A stretch of 64,000 bases of DNA, from positions 13,519,047 through 13,583,046 of the forward strand of contig NC_047066.1 of assembly GCF_902459465.1 (NCBI RefSeq), given 5' to 3'. The position numbers and the translations under genes were made by a program. Position 1 is the stretch's first letter; every line of letters begins with the position of its first letter. The notes beneath the pieces were generated by a model, which was not told the DNA's origin, did not search any database, and worked only from the letters and a program-made list of their open reading frames with translations. Positions 25,501-35,352 of this stretch are shown in pieces. The stretch is from Asterias rubens. Lineage: Eukaryota > Echinodermata > Asteroidea > Forcipulatida > Asteriidae.

Positions 25501-28500
25501 GAATCCCTCTTTTATAAAACCACTCTTTTGAAGGGAATCGTTTTTCAAAAATGTTATACATTATTAACAACTGCAGTACTTTTATTTCTTACAAGTTAGA
25601 TTTGTTTGTGATCAATAACTTTTGAGTAAATATTGTATTGCAGACGGAAGAAGTGACATGGTGTTCTTTCGGCTTTCGGTGCAGGATTCAAACTGACGGC
25701 CTCGTGGCCAGCTTGGCGAGCTGGCCACTCACGCCTGACTGGTTTTTTTTATATTCACCACATAATTACCAGAGTTAAAGGGTCATGATTGGTTTTTATA
25801 AACCAGATTTTGCGGCAGAAATGTGCACTATTTAAAGTCAGCAAGCTCTGAATTCAGTGTGTACTTGTTGAGGCAACAATTACACAATAGTCATCACAGT
25901 ATGGAAAGGTTTGCGGTAACACCATGTAATGACTATCTCTTAATAAGTTGGGGTGGTCACAATACTTTCACTGATGTCATCCACATTCAGCGAGAAGGCA
26001 GTAGTACATGTTAATGATTGGTATTGATCAAGAAATTGAATTGTTGCTTTCCAATGTGAAAGCTTATCTTACGGTTAAAGGGGGGTGGGCATATATACAT
26101 TGGGAAGAGTTAAAAAATATAAATGTTCAGAGATTTGCAAACAGCTAAAAGATATTCATATAGAAGAGTTAGCGGTAACACCATGTAATGACTAACTCTA
26201 AATGAGTTGGGGTGGTCACAGTACTTTCACTATGATGTCATCCACATTCAGCGAGAAGGCAGTGGGTTACTTGCACCCACATTTCTGGCCACAGCATTTG
26301 CGACGTGCAACAAGGTTTAAGAAATCTGAGAAACTATTAGTGCATTCTTCTCAGATTCAAATGCTTTAGGGTAAAAAATTATCCAAACTATTTTATTTTG
26401 AAAGGAAAGACTAATTCAAAATATGTAGTATCAACAAGCTGCAGTGTGTCTCACCTCATTCAGACCTACCAAGCCTCAAGCATTAGGCGTGAGACTCATG
26501 CATTAGGGGTCTGTCTCACACTTTCACATGCCGCATGTATTTTCTCATGCATTTTGGGCCAGACAGGGAAAAAAACAAAAACATTGTTTGATCAAAAAAT
26601 AAACAACAATTATGGGGGGTGGGGGTTTTGAAAAATCTCACGCATATAGCTGGCTTCTGAACTTGGCATTTCTGCTCGTTAATTTTAGGAGTATTACCAG
26701 GGTAGACACTATCCACCTTTAATGAATGACTAATGCATAAAAAAGAAGTATTTTATGATTGTAATAAAATGAAAACGAAACTGAAATAAGGGCAGAGAAA
26801 TGTAGGGGTGGAATAAAGCAGCCCCATGGTTCAATCAATGTAATTGATTGTTGTGTTTGTTTTTTCTTTTGTTTTGTTTCTATTTTAGACCGTGGACACT
26901 ATTGGTAATTGTCAAAGACAAGTCTTCTCACTTGGTGTATCTCAACATATGCATAAAATAACAAACCTGTTAAAATTTCAGCTCAATCGGTCGTCAAACT
27001 TGCGAGATAATAATGAAAGAAAAAACACCCTTGTCACACAAAGTTTTGTGCTTTTCTGATGCATGATTTCGAGACCTCAAATACTAAACTTGAGGTCTCG
27101 AAATCAAATTTGTGGAAAACTACTTCTTCTCAAAAACTACGTCACTTCAGAGGGAGCCGTTTCTCACAATGTTTTATACCATCAACCTCTCCCATTACTT
27201 GTAATCAAGAAAGGTTTTATGATGGTAATGATTTTGAGTAATAACCAATAGTGTCCACTGCCTTTAATTGCGCCTAGAACACCCAGCAAGGTGGATATGT
27301 ATGTGCGCTATACAATGTATAGCAAAATCTTTGGGTAGCCTACTTGTGTGTGACTCAAAGACTTATTACCAGAGGCATATGATATGTATTTTGTATTGAC
27401 ATAGGCTATAATATGGTTTAAGGTGATAATAAAAAATATAAGAAGACGTCCCAAATCTTGTACTTTTCCAAACACTAATATGAAAATGAAAAATAGACTG
27501 TGTGTATTGCATTTGCTGCTACAATGATGGATTAATTTTTATATATAGCTATATTTAAAGCCATTGGACCCTTTCGGTAAATAAAAAGTAAAAAAAAGTT
27601 CACAGATTTACAAATAACTTACAGGGTTTACAGAAGTAGTGGTGAAAGACTTATCTTGAAATATTATTCCATGAAATGCTTTACTTTTTGAGAAAACAGT
27701 AAAACAATATCAATAGGAGACTTTCCAACGCTAGGCGGCAGCAGACATACCGGGTAAATTTCCATTGTTTACGTAGTTCTGAACATGCGCATAATTCTGA
27801 GAACAATGGATTTACCCGGTAAGTCTGCTGCCCTCTATCGTCCCAGAAAGTCTCCCATTCTCGATAGCGAGAATTACGGATTTATTTTTAACACATGTCA
27901 TGACGTACGGTAAAACTCGCGAATACAAGGGTGGGTTTTCCCATTATTTTCTCTTAAACTCCAATGACCGATTGAGCCTAAATTTTCACAGGTTTGTTAT
28001 TTGATATAGAGGTTGTGATACACCAAGTGTTGGCCTTGGACAATACTGTTTACCGAAAGGGTCCAATGGCTTTAATGCAGCCAGCAATGACAATAACAGC
28101 AGGCCTATGTGTAGTGCACTGATGGTAGGCTACAGCACAGTGACAGCAGTAGGCACTTAAATTATAGCCAGCAACAAAATCAACACAGACATGCTCTATG
28201 AATCCTCCATGTTATATGATACACTGTATGGGTGTGTGTGTGTTATAGTAGTAAAGCACACAGTAGAGAAATTAACTCATCCACTGTACACACTGCGTTC
28301 ATGCATGTATTGAATATTGATTAGGTTTAGAATCATACATGATACATACTGTACTGATTTCCTTGCACACATTAATGTCTGTACCCGGTATATCTTTATA
28401 ATTAATGCCCATCGAACTTACCTTTGATTTTCCTCATCTGATCTTTGTCCTGATGACTGTAGCTTATCATGATATCTTTAGGCTCCATGCTTAAAGACCG

Positions 28501-28794
28501 TGTGACCTGCTCCTCAGCATCTGTACTACTAATGTCTTGTGGTGGCTTCTTCACCGGTTCCCCGCCGCCACTGTCATTCACTACAGCTGCCTCCTCTGAC
28601 TTCCTTGATGATAATCCCTGGTTCACTTCTATAGTCCCTTCTGATGAAGCCCTTTGCTTGGATGGCGAACCGGTTTTCTGCTCAGGGGAAAGCTCATTAG
28701 GGTTGTTTGGTGTGGACGGGGATTTAAGGGCACCGGGAGGGGCGCTTTGGGGTCTCCGCTTTTTGGAACGTTTTTTACTTGAGGCAGTTCCCAT
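16799..28794 (-). CDS. TIR-EF-hand-HEAT protein, complete, nine exons
   Basis: Minus-strand exons: 28422-28794, 24962-25065, 24153-24298, 22137-22255, 20877-21030, 19268-19410, 18260-18391, 17450-17690, 16799-16937. All have GT/AG borders and matching phases, giving 1551 bases and 516 residues. Residues 1-105: MGTASSKKRSKKRR fits an N-myristoylation signal (G2, S6) plus a basic patch, then a Ser/Pro-rich disordered part. Residues 106-248: TIR domain with box 1 DIMISYSHQDK, VWVDEVGL, LSLLSTKSVISKYCKDEL (E178 at the position of the catalytic Glu of NAD-cleaving TIRs) and the closing WFMFDD. Residues 275-375: EF-hand-like, loop DEDGDGIVSLKH. Residues 376-516: helical HEAT repeats (NVRAVAALSLARV, LVREGGCLALGHI, NVREAAQIALEKI). 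SARM1 instead has ARM-SAM-SAM-TIR order. A membrane-tethered NADase or adaptor role is inference. Confidence 0.9.
16975..17275 (-). repeat. tRNA-derived SINE family T, copy in TIR-HEAT intron 8
   Basis: Carries CACCGATGTGTATGCACTGT, CTCGGTACTTTCC, and a B-box relic read on the minus strand. Same family as the 33 kb copies. Confidence 0.6.
17450..17690 (-). CDS. TIR-HEAT exon 8 (HEAT repeats)
   Basis: 241 bases, acceptor AATCAG|GCAAATT, donor CTCTG|GTAAGT. Encodes two HEAT units with the signatures DENVRAVAALSLARV and DRLVREGGCLALGHI. Confidence 0.93.
17851..18085 (-). repeat. tRNA-derived SINE family S, truncated copy
   Basis: Carries the 3' part of the family (GGTACTCAAGGCGCTGAGTA, GCACCTTATAAGGGTTAA). 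The tRNA head is missing. Confidence 0.7.
18096..18240. repeat. Palindromic element K, complete snap-back copy
   Basis: GGAAAGGTTTGCGGTAGCAC at the left is mirrored by GTGTTACCGCAAACCTTTCC at the right, with arms of about 65 bp around a short centre. It ends 20 bp before TIR-HEAT exon 7. Confidence 0.85.
18260..18391 (-). CDS. TIR-HEAT exon 7
   Basis: 132 bases, acceptor GCTGTAG|AGTTCTG, donor CTCA|GTGAGT. Finishes the EF-hand-like region and starts the first HEAT helix (STVRIDAIQNLS). Confidence 0.9.
18865..19241 (-). repeat. tRNA-derived SINE family S, near full length
   Basis: Reading the minus strand, the tRNA-like head is GTCGCCGAGCGGTTAAGAGC with B box GGTTCGAATCCCC, followed by TGTCCTTAAGCAAGACAC and the family tail. 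It ends 27 bp from TIR-HEAT exon 6. Confidence 0.85.
19268..19410 (-). CDS. TIR-HEAT exon 6 (EF-hand-like)
   Basis: 143 bases, acceptor CATTCAG|CTTTGAG, donor AAGG|GTAAGT. Encodes the calcium loop DEDGDGIVSLKH, with Asp at positions 1, 3 and 5 but His instead of Glu at 12. Confidence 0.9.
19510..19815 (-). repeat. tRNA-derived SINE family S, diverged copy
   Basis: Keeps the tail words CGCGCATATCCGTCACTCAG and TAAGTGCGCTGGGTTCTTTA. The head is degraded. It is followed by a (CAAA)n run at about 19876-19910. Confidence 0.6.
20007..20392 (-). repeat. Family A MITE-like element, full length
   Basis: Ends AAAGACACTGGACATTATTG and CAATAGTGTCCACTGCCTTT. Internal inverted pair TTTCGAGACCTCAAGTTC / CTGAGGTCTCGAAATCAA. 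Confidence 0.85.
20492..20854 (+). repeat. Family A MITE-like element, full length
   Basis: Starts AAAGGCACTGGCACTTTTGG and ends CCAAAGGTGTTCATTGCC. It lies 23 bp from the donor of TIR-HEAT exon 5. Confidence 0.8.
20877..21030 (-). CDS. TIR-HEAT exon 5
   Basis: 154 bases, acceptor TTGTTAAG|AAAAAAC, donor GAGCA|GTGAGT. Encodes a basic linker (KRAKFQRQRSH) and the FWEKNFKALEAVEWE helix ahead of the EF-hand-like segment. A family A element ends 23 bp beyond the donor. Confidence 0.88.
21080..21277. repeat. Palindromic element I (~200 bp)
   Basis: Left arm AATAGACCGATCCATTAAGC, right arm the inverse GCCTAATGGATCGGTCTATT, about 28 bp matched including the GGCGGAGC core. The interior is GC-richer. 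Confidence 0.85.
21695..22097 (-). repeat. tRNA-derived SINE family S, full length
   Basis: Minus strand from 22097: GTTGTGGCCGAGCGGTTAAG head, B box GGTTCGAATCCCC, tail to an (ATT)n end at about 21695. It ends 40 bp from TIR-HEAT exon 4. Confidence 0.88.
22137..22255 (-). CDS. TIR-HEAT exon 4
   Basis: 119 bases, acceptor CCATTAG|GCGATT, donor GAAGAAA|GTAAGT. Encodes the end of the TIR domain (LQLAPVTWFMFDDS) and its last helix. Confidence 0.9.
22495..22934 (-). repeat. tRNA-derived SINE family S, full length
   Basis: Head GTCGTGGCTGAGCGGTTAAG on the minus strand, complete tail, and a long (ATT)n terminus at 22495-22533. This is the best-preserved copy, with the longest simple-repeat end. 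Confidence 0.9.
23705..24080 (+). repeat. Family A MITE-like element
   Basis: Starts AAAGGCACTGGACAGTATTG and carries ACATTGTGAGAAACAGCTCC. The right end is degraded (AAGTGTCTCAATGTCATTAA). Confidence 0.8.
24153..24298 (-). CDS. TIR-HEAT exon 3
   Basis: 146 bases, acceptor TTACTAG|CTTTTCC, donor GGCAT|GTGAGC. Encodes the TIR strand LFLSLLS and the conserved YCKDEL with E178. Confidence 0.88.
24380..24773 (+). repeat. Family A MITE-like element, full length
   Basis: AAAGGCAGTGGACACTATGG to CCAATAGTGTCCACTGTCTT. It begins 82 bp upstream of TIR-HEAT exon 3, close to its acceptor. Confidence 0.85.
24962..25065 (-). CDS. TIR-HEAT exon 2
   Basis: 104 bases between acceptor CCTCCAG|GATCC and donor GCTAAG|GTCAAG. 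Encodes SLEEAGIKVWVDEVGLKAGV and the next TIR helix. Confidence 0.9.
25251..25402 (+). repeat. Family A MITE-like element, internally deleted
   Basis: Both ends are present (ATGGCATTGGAAACTAGTGG, CAAAGGTGTCCAATGCCTTT) but only 152 bp remain. Confidence 0.75.
25899..26280. repeat. Two tandem half-copies of element K
   Basis: GCGGTAACACCATGTAATGA ... ACATTCAGCGAGAAGGCAGT occurs at about 25899-26003 and again at 26165-26265, same orientation. Confidence 0.75.
26440..26690. repeat. Interspersed repeat with GTGAGACT motifs, inverse copy
   Basis: Related to 11283-11745 in opposite orientation: GGCGTGAGACTCATGCATTA, then CTCACGCATATAGCTGGC and ACTTGGCAT. Confidence 0.5.
26887..27266 (-). repeat. 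Family A MITE-like element, full length
   Basis: CCGTGGACACTATTGGTAAT to CCAATAGTGTCCACTGCC. Lies in TIR-HEAT intron 1. Confidence 0.85.
27555..28075. mobile_element. Palindromic element B with a second palindrome at its centre
   Basis: Outer ends TTAAAGCCATTGGACCCTTT and AAAGGGTCCAATGGCTTTAA match perfectly inverted. Inside, 27717-27856 is another inverted pair (GGCAGCAGACATACCGGGTA / TACCCGGTAAGTCTGCTGCC). Confidence 0.85.
28422..28794 (-). CDS. TIR-HEAT exon 1
   Basis: Starts at ATG 28794 (MGTASSKK). Donor ATCAAAG|GTAAGT. Encodes the basic, Ser/Pro-rich N-terminus and TIR box 1. The ATG is supported because Gly2 and Ser6 form a myristoylation context. Confidence 0.9.
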
Positions 28795-28875
28795 AGCTCA
28801 CTATTACACTAGTAACTGCACCTGTATGTGCAATAATAACAAACACAATCAAATTATTTATTATAGAGATCTTTT

Positions 28876-30478
28876 TGTACATGCCTGTAACCTTCACAGC
28901 TAGGTATGCACACAATGTCTACCCGGTCCAGTGGTTAAACTGTTTGCTGTTGGAGAAATTTGGACTATGACCTTGAAATACATGTATGTACTTAGACTCC
29001 ATTCAAGGGTGTTATGTTTATAGTCTCCATTCAATGCGTTTATAATCCGATAAATGGTTTGCCCACTGATTCCACAAAATGGGCACACCAACATATCCTG
29101 AATAAGTAACTGTACGGGTACAACCATGTAAAATAGATCTTTTTTTGAGGGAAAAGTGTCGATGTAGTCTCAACGTTTTGAACAGTATACTGCTCCTCTT
29201 ACCCTAGCTGAATAGTTGTCTGATATTTGTTTTGAGGCAAAAACAAAAAGGCCAATAGTATAGTATGACAATTTTGAACTTGTCAAACAAAGTTAATTAA
29301 CAAGTATGAAATCATTGTTTTAATGTACAATTGAGTAAAAGCGTACAACCCCAAAACTCACGAACAATGATTACTATACACATAGAGCAAGGACATAACT
29401 GATCAGTGCACTTAAAGGGGCATGTTGCTTTGGATCAGTCGAGTTGGTCCATGAAAAGAATTTGAAACCGTATGTTATTAAAAGAGTATAAATAGGTTCT
29501 CAAAGTAGAATATAATGATCCACACAAATATGCCTCAAAATTACATGTTTTTTTATAGGCTACTCCATAGAATGGCCGACCGTGTTTAATTCCATCATAA
29601 GGAAAAACCATACAATGGTAAGGCATATTTGTGTGGATCATAATATTCTACTTTTAAAACATCTTTCTAACCATACAACTCTTTTAATAACAAATGGTTT
29701 CAAACGCTTTTCATATGACCAACACGACCGATCGAAGGCAACATGTCCCTTTAATCTGTCGGCCTACACTTCTGAAAGGAACTTCAGGAAGTTATGCCAG
29801 GAATGTCAAGTTATATACATGTTAAAATCAAACAATGCACATTGCTTTTGACTCAACTTTTCTATCTGTGAGCCTGTGAACATTTTCAACTTGCAAAAGG
29901 TGGTGTTTTTGAGATTATAAAACCGAAAACTTAGAGCGAAAAAAAAAAATGATTGAAATATTTCTGAATCCCTCTGTTATTAACATTCATGCAAAAGGGA
30001 ATTGTTTCTCAAAATGTAAAAATTATCAACAGCTGTATAGTGCTTCTTCGCCACATCTGGAGAAAAAATCCACTGGATCTGCTATTTTAGTTTTTCTTGT
30101 AGACCTACTGGGGAATCTTACTGTCAACAACTCAAAGTTGAATCGCAGACTTTGGCGCCCAATTTAGCCTGTAGTTAGGAAAATAAAGCGCTTGTATTGG
30201 AGATTGCTGTCCCTATACAGTTTTTGTATGGTAAAAAAAAAAATAATTTTGTTCTTCCGATATCAAATAAATACCATCCACATCTGCTCAGGATTCTTAT
30301 AGCATCCATAGATAATTGTAAAAAGAATAAAACATTTAATTTTTAATATTTCTGAACTCAACTATTATATGCGAAAAAAAACCCATAGGGACTGCAATCA
30401 CCCAGCCACGATTCCACGTTCACAAACTATAGGGGGTGCTTTCCAGGATTTACTACCTAAAAATCATGAAAATTTCAG
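28876..30478. other. Intergenic spacer upstream of the TIR-HEAT gene
   Basis: No coding signal. 29090-29215 holds a degraded element with GGGTACAACCATG and, on the minus strand, AGGAGCAGTATACTGTTC followed by AAAACGTTGAGAC. It resembles the element at 54787-54950. The TIR-HEAT promoter must lie near 28800-29200 but no TATA box stands out. Confidence 0.4.
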
Positions 30479-30862
30479 TTAAAGGGAAGATACACTATTA
30501 CAATTGTCAAAGACCAGTGTTCTCACTTGGTGTATCTCAACATGCGCAGAAAATAACAAACCTGTGAAAATTTTAGGTCAATTGGTCATCGTAGTTGGGA
30601 GAAAATGATGAAAGAAAAACACCCATGTTGGCTGAATTTGTGTGCTTTCAGATAGGAATAAAAGATTTCTAGCTAGAAAGTTTTTTATTATTTTAGTGAG
30701 AAATTACCTCTTTTTAAAAAAACTACGTAACTTCAGAGGGAGTTAATTGTTTCCCACAATGGTTTATACTATCAACAGCACTCCGATGCTTGTTACCAAG
30801 TCAGTTTTTAACTTAATATTAATTTGTTTTGAGTAACTACCAAACGTGTACTTTCCCTTTAA
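30479..30862 (-). repeat. Family A relative, diverged
   Basis: Ends TTAAAGGGAAGATACACTAT and CAAACGTGTACTTTCCCTTT. Internal words (CTCACTTGGTGTATCTCAAC) are shared with family A. Confidence 0.75.
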
Positions 30863-31975
30863 CCAGTAACCAGAAACTTTAGTATATAAATGGAAAGCAC
30901 CTGAGTCTTCCTCAAAACCCAGCCATTATTTATAATGTAGACTCCACTACACAAACAGTGTCAATTAAAGTACATGTAAGTGCAACTACTGCACACTGCA
31001 CTGTAGAGCCTAAATGGTAAAAATCAAAGTGATTCTCAACAATGATCATGTTTTAATTGTTAAAGTAAAACATGCATTATTATGTCATTGTCTAATACTA
31101 ATAACAAAAACCTTGTCCTACCCTGTTTTCCAGTTGGTAAAACTCAACACTCCCTTGGGCTAACACTACAGTGGTGACCTCGACTTCAGTGTAAAATGAT
31201 AAACGAAACCCAGACACAAAAATAGTCCAGGCAGTGGTATAGTAGGCGTGACAATTATGTGCAACAACTGGGTAACTAGTTCTGCAAAGGAAATTTTCTG
31301 TCACAAAAACTCTGTATGCATTTTGGTTTGACCTTAAAATGTACAGTGACAGGAAATTGTGTGGAAATTGTTGGCCTTGAATTTAATTGTATCTCAGTGG
31401 CACATACCCTGTGAGATGAACTGTGAAGTATACAGTGTAAAATGTGTTGTTCAGTTGTTTATTTTCTTAATAAAAACGATGAAAATATGTACCATTTATT
31501 AAACTATATGCAACTATTTTTTAAAAGCTTGCAAAACATGCACTACTTGCACAGTCTAGTGGTAACACTAAACCAGTTTACATGAATTTTAAAACCTAAA
31601 TTGTGAGGTCCTGAAAAAAGGTATTTGCTCTCCACAGAAAAATTGGCTATAGAGCGGGTAGGCCTATAAACTTCCTTCGACCTCCGGATTAATGTGCTGG
31701 CACTCTCCCAACTGAGGTATAAATTATGTAAACCCTTTTTACAATATTTCCATATAAACTATCTTTATTTGAACAAACAATAATGATCTCGTCTGTTTCA
31801 TGATCACAAGTTTTAAAAGTTTATACACTGATAATAGAATTAAAAGGTGTTGGTCGGACTCAAATTCTGGAAACACAAGACCACCGGACTGTGAGGGATT
31901 CAAGTTTACCGGCCTGACAATAAAATCACTGGACTCGGGCCTGTGGTCCACTGTTAATATCAAACCCTGTAATCT

Positions 31976-32434
31976 AGGCCCAATTTCATAAAGCATGAAA
32001 GCACAACAATTTCCTAAGCACAGAAAACTCTGTTAAGCAAAAAATATCTTACAGCCAAAACACTGTAGAACTACCATTGATGTGACCATAGAGCATCGCT
32101 ATGACTGATACCCAAGTCATTTCTTGCTTAGCAAAAGACAGGGGCCAATTTCATAGAGCTGCTTAGGCAAAAAAGTTGCTTATAAGCACGAAAATAGCTC
32201 GCTTATTTTACACATGTTGCTGGCCAAAATGTCATGCCATATACATTGCTTGTGACTGGTATTTAGCTGTTGTTGACTTAGCATAACAATTGAGTGGAGT
32301 CTTGGCCAGTAATCTGATTTTACTAAGCAAGGATTTTTTTGTTTAAGCAAAATGTTGTGCTTATAAGCAGCTATATGAAATTGGCCCCTGTTCTTAGCTG
32401 AGTTTTCTGCTAAACAGCTTTATGAAATTGGGTC
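31976..32434. mobile_element. Nested palindromic family D elements
   Basis: Outer pair CCCAATTTCATAAAGC (31979) / GCTTTATGAAATTGGG (32417-32432). An inner complete copy at 32140-32390 has ends GGGGCCAATTTCATAGAGCT and the inverse. Confidence 0.8.
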
Positions 32435-32996
32435 CAGGAGGATTGACACACACCTATGATAAGCTGCGCCTTGAACACCCAGCAGGGTGGAAATGTGCGC
32501 ATTACAAGTCTTATTATTATTATTATTATTAAAATGCATCTTTCATTATTAAAATGCTCTTTCATTTGGGATACATGTATTACTCATAAAAGACAGGATG
32601 TGGAATCCTTTTGTTCCAGTCGATAGAAAACTGACTGGCCATCGAAAAATGACAAGAGTTTCTATCTACACTCTTACACTGTTAAAACGCTTTCTGTAAG
32701 CTCTGGTGATTTTCCGCGATGTGGTACCACATTTGTCATCAAATACAGGATTGGTCTTTGATTCTCCAACGGCATTTAGCCCAAACATTCAAACTCGTTG
32801 GATTCCTGGCAACATTTCTTGACATTTTCATCATTTTGCGATAAATTGGAGTTGGGAAGTAAAGCAATTCAGAAGAAAGTCTGGTGTTTGGTACAGCAAA
32901 GTTTACAATTACTGATGACAAAATGTAAGTGTTACATACATTTATAATTAGTAAAATAACAATAATATTAATCCAAATAATAATAACATTAATAGC

Positions 32997-33760
32997 TTGG
33001 TTGTAACACACGTTCTAATAGCTTTTAAATTTGGATCAGGGATAAGGAATATATTATTTTTGGTTTTTACCTTTATACCGATGTGTGTTATAGCACTGTA
33101 TCCTCAGTACTTTCCTGAGTCCTGTAAAAAAATATCACAGGCATATTACTCAGGTGGGATTCAAACCCACGACAATTCTAGAGCAGTGTCTTACCAACTA
33201 GACTACCGAGGTTGCCAGGTAGCTAGAGGCAGTTCGAATCCTATGTTTTGGCAGCGGGTACCGCAACGATTATAAGAGATGTTAAATTTGCATCGGGGAT
33301 ACAGAATATTAATTTTGGTTTTTACCCATACACCGATGTGTGTAGCACTGTATACTCAATACTTTCCCCGAGTACTGTGAAAAAAATATCACAGGCATGT
33401 TACTCGGGTGGGATTCGAACCCACGACCCTTGCAGTTCTAGAGCAGTGTCTTACCAACTAGACTACCGAGGTTGCCCGGTAGCTAGAGGCAGTTCGAATC
33501 CTATGTTTTGGCAGCGGGTACCGCAACGATTATATGTTAAATTTGCATCGGGGATAAAGAATATTAATTTTGGTTTTTACCCATACACCGATGTGTGTTA
33601 GCACTGTATACTCAGTACTTTCCCGAGTCCTGTAAAAAAATATCACAGGCATTTTACTCGGGTGGGATTCAAACCCATGACAATTCTAGAGTAGTGTCTT
33701 ACCAACTAGACTACAGAGATTTCCCGGTAGCTAGAGGCAGTTCGAATCCTATGTTCGAGC
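32997..33760 (-). repeat. Three head-to-tail copies of tRNA-derived SINE family T
   Basis: Each unit of about 250-280 bp has CACCGATGTGTGT..., a CCTGTGAAAAAATATCACAGG hairpin region, and on the minus strand an A-box-like CTAGTTGGTAAGACACTGCT with B-box-like GGTTCGAATCC. The middle unit (about 33278-33530) is best preserved. Open stretches across it are artefacts of the repeat. Confidence 0.85.
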
Positions 33761-33946
33761 TCTTCGTTCTCATCCGCCCAATCACTCTTGTAGCCTCTGT
33801 CTAACTTAAGAGGGAAAACTTGATGTTTAGGTTTTTAGGAAATCCTGTTTTTTGGGCCACTGTCAGCTGGGGTCTTAACCCTGGCCCACACTTAAGCTTT
33901 GGTTGAGTTCACCTGGAGGCTGGTGGACCAATTAATCACAACAGTT

Positions 33947-34036
33947 ACAGACACTGGACACCTTTGGTAGTTGTCAAAGACCAGTCTTCTCACTTGGTGT
34001 ATCTAAACATATGCATAAAATAACCAACCTGTGCAG
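33947..34036 (-). repeat. Family A MITE-like element, end fragment
   Basis: ACAGACACTGGACACCTTTG followed by AGTCTTCTCACTTGGTGTAT, then breaks off into unrelated sequence. Confidence 0.7.
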
Positions 34037-34670
34037 GTTGCTTGCCAGGTAATCTCCCAACACGGAAGGGATTTCTCCAGATGGATCGAATTGACTTCCT
34101 CGACATTAACTTCACCTCCATAGAGTGACTTGTTTTATTGGTATCAATAGTTTGACAAGCCAGCTCAGGTCTAGAATTGTTCTTTGAGAACTTGCTTGCC
34201 AGTGACATTTTCACAACCAATCATTTTCAGTCCAGTGCAAAAAAAAAAACCCACAACAGAACACAGTGTAATTTCTATTGTAATTACACATACAGTTTTT
34301 AATATGCGAATGATTAGGTTAGTACTTCAATATCATTGCAATGATTATATACACCAACTATTGCACATGGTAATTCAGCAAATCTATATACACAGCACTG
34401 CCATCATAAAAAATACACTAATTTTTACGTCTTAAATATTCCTAAATTTGAATAAACCTTAAAATACAAATTACACTACATAATGGTTTTACATCACACG
34501 TAATACATACATGTGGCTGTTATAAGCAGAACAAAAGTTTTAAACGTGATCAGAAACAGCCATGAGTTTATACAATTACCTTATAACTTTAACAAATCTC
34601 AAATTTTAACAAATCCAATATCCAAATCAGAATCCGAATAAAATATTGGTAATTTGGTTCAAGTTCCGCT

Positions 34671-35352
34671 TTTGACACTGGACACTATTGGTAATTGTCA
34701 AAGACTTGTCTTCACAGTTGGTGTATCTCAACATATGCATAAAATAACAAACCTGTGAAAATTTGAGCTCAATTGGTCGTCGAAGTTGAGAGATAATAAT
34801 GAAAGAAAAGAACACCCTTGTCACACGAAGTTGTGTGCTTTCAGATGCTTGATTTCGACACCTCAAATTCTAAAACTGAGGTCTCAAAATCAAATTTGCG
34901 GAAAATCACTTCTTTCTCGAAAACTACTTCACTTCAGAGGGAGCCAATTCTCACAATGGTTTATACTATCAACCTCTCCCCATTACTAGTAATCAAGAAA
35001 GGTTTTATGATAGTAATTATTTTGAGTAATTATCAATAGTGGACACTATTGGTTATTACTCAACAAAATTGTTAGCATAAAAACTGACTTCGTAACAGGC
35101 AACGGAGAGCTGTTGAGAGAAACGGTACTCACTCAAATATTAAAAGACTTCAGGCCTAAAGCCTTTATTAGGAATCTGAATGCACACACATTTGTGCAAC
35201 AAGGGTGGTTTCCTTTCTTCCTTATTCTCTTGCAACTCCGATGACCAATTGAGTAAAAATTTTCACAGATTTTTAATTTTTATGCATAGGTTGGGATACA
35301 CCAAGTGAGAATACTGGTCTTTGACAATTACCAAAGGTGTCCAGTGTCTTTA
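34671..35352. repeat. Two fused family A elements
   Basis: A minus-oriented copy (34671 to about 35040) runs directly into a plus-oriented copy ending CCAAAGGTGTCCAGTGTCTT at 35352, sharing the junction AGTGGACACTATTGG. Confidence 0.85.

Noticed and set aside
16799-28794. Orthologue of SARM1
   Set aside because: SARM1 has ARM repeats first, two SAM domains and the TIR last. Here TIR is first, SAM domains are absent and an EF-hand-like loop is present.
28469-28903. 144-residue plus-strand open frame
   Set aside because: Antisense of TIR-HEAT exon 1, which has the TIR box and correct splicing.
33400-33490. Possible functional tRNA genes
   Set aside because: A and B boxes are present, but the cloverleaf and anticodon stem are degraded and the unit continues into a SINE body. 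Same for the family S heads.
33248-33804. Open frames with CYSGGIRTHDPCSSRAVSYQL
   Set aside because: Translation of the tRNA-like part of SINE family T, repeated in each tandem copy.
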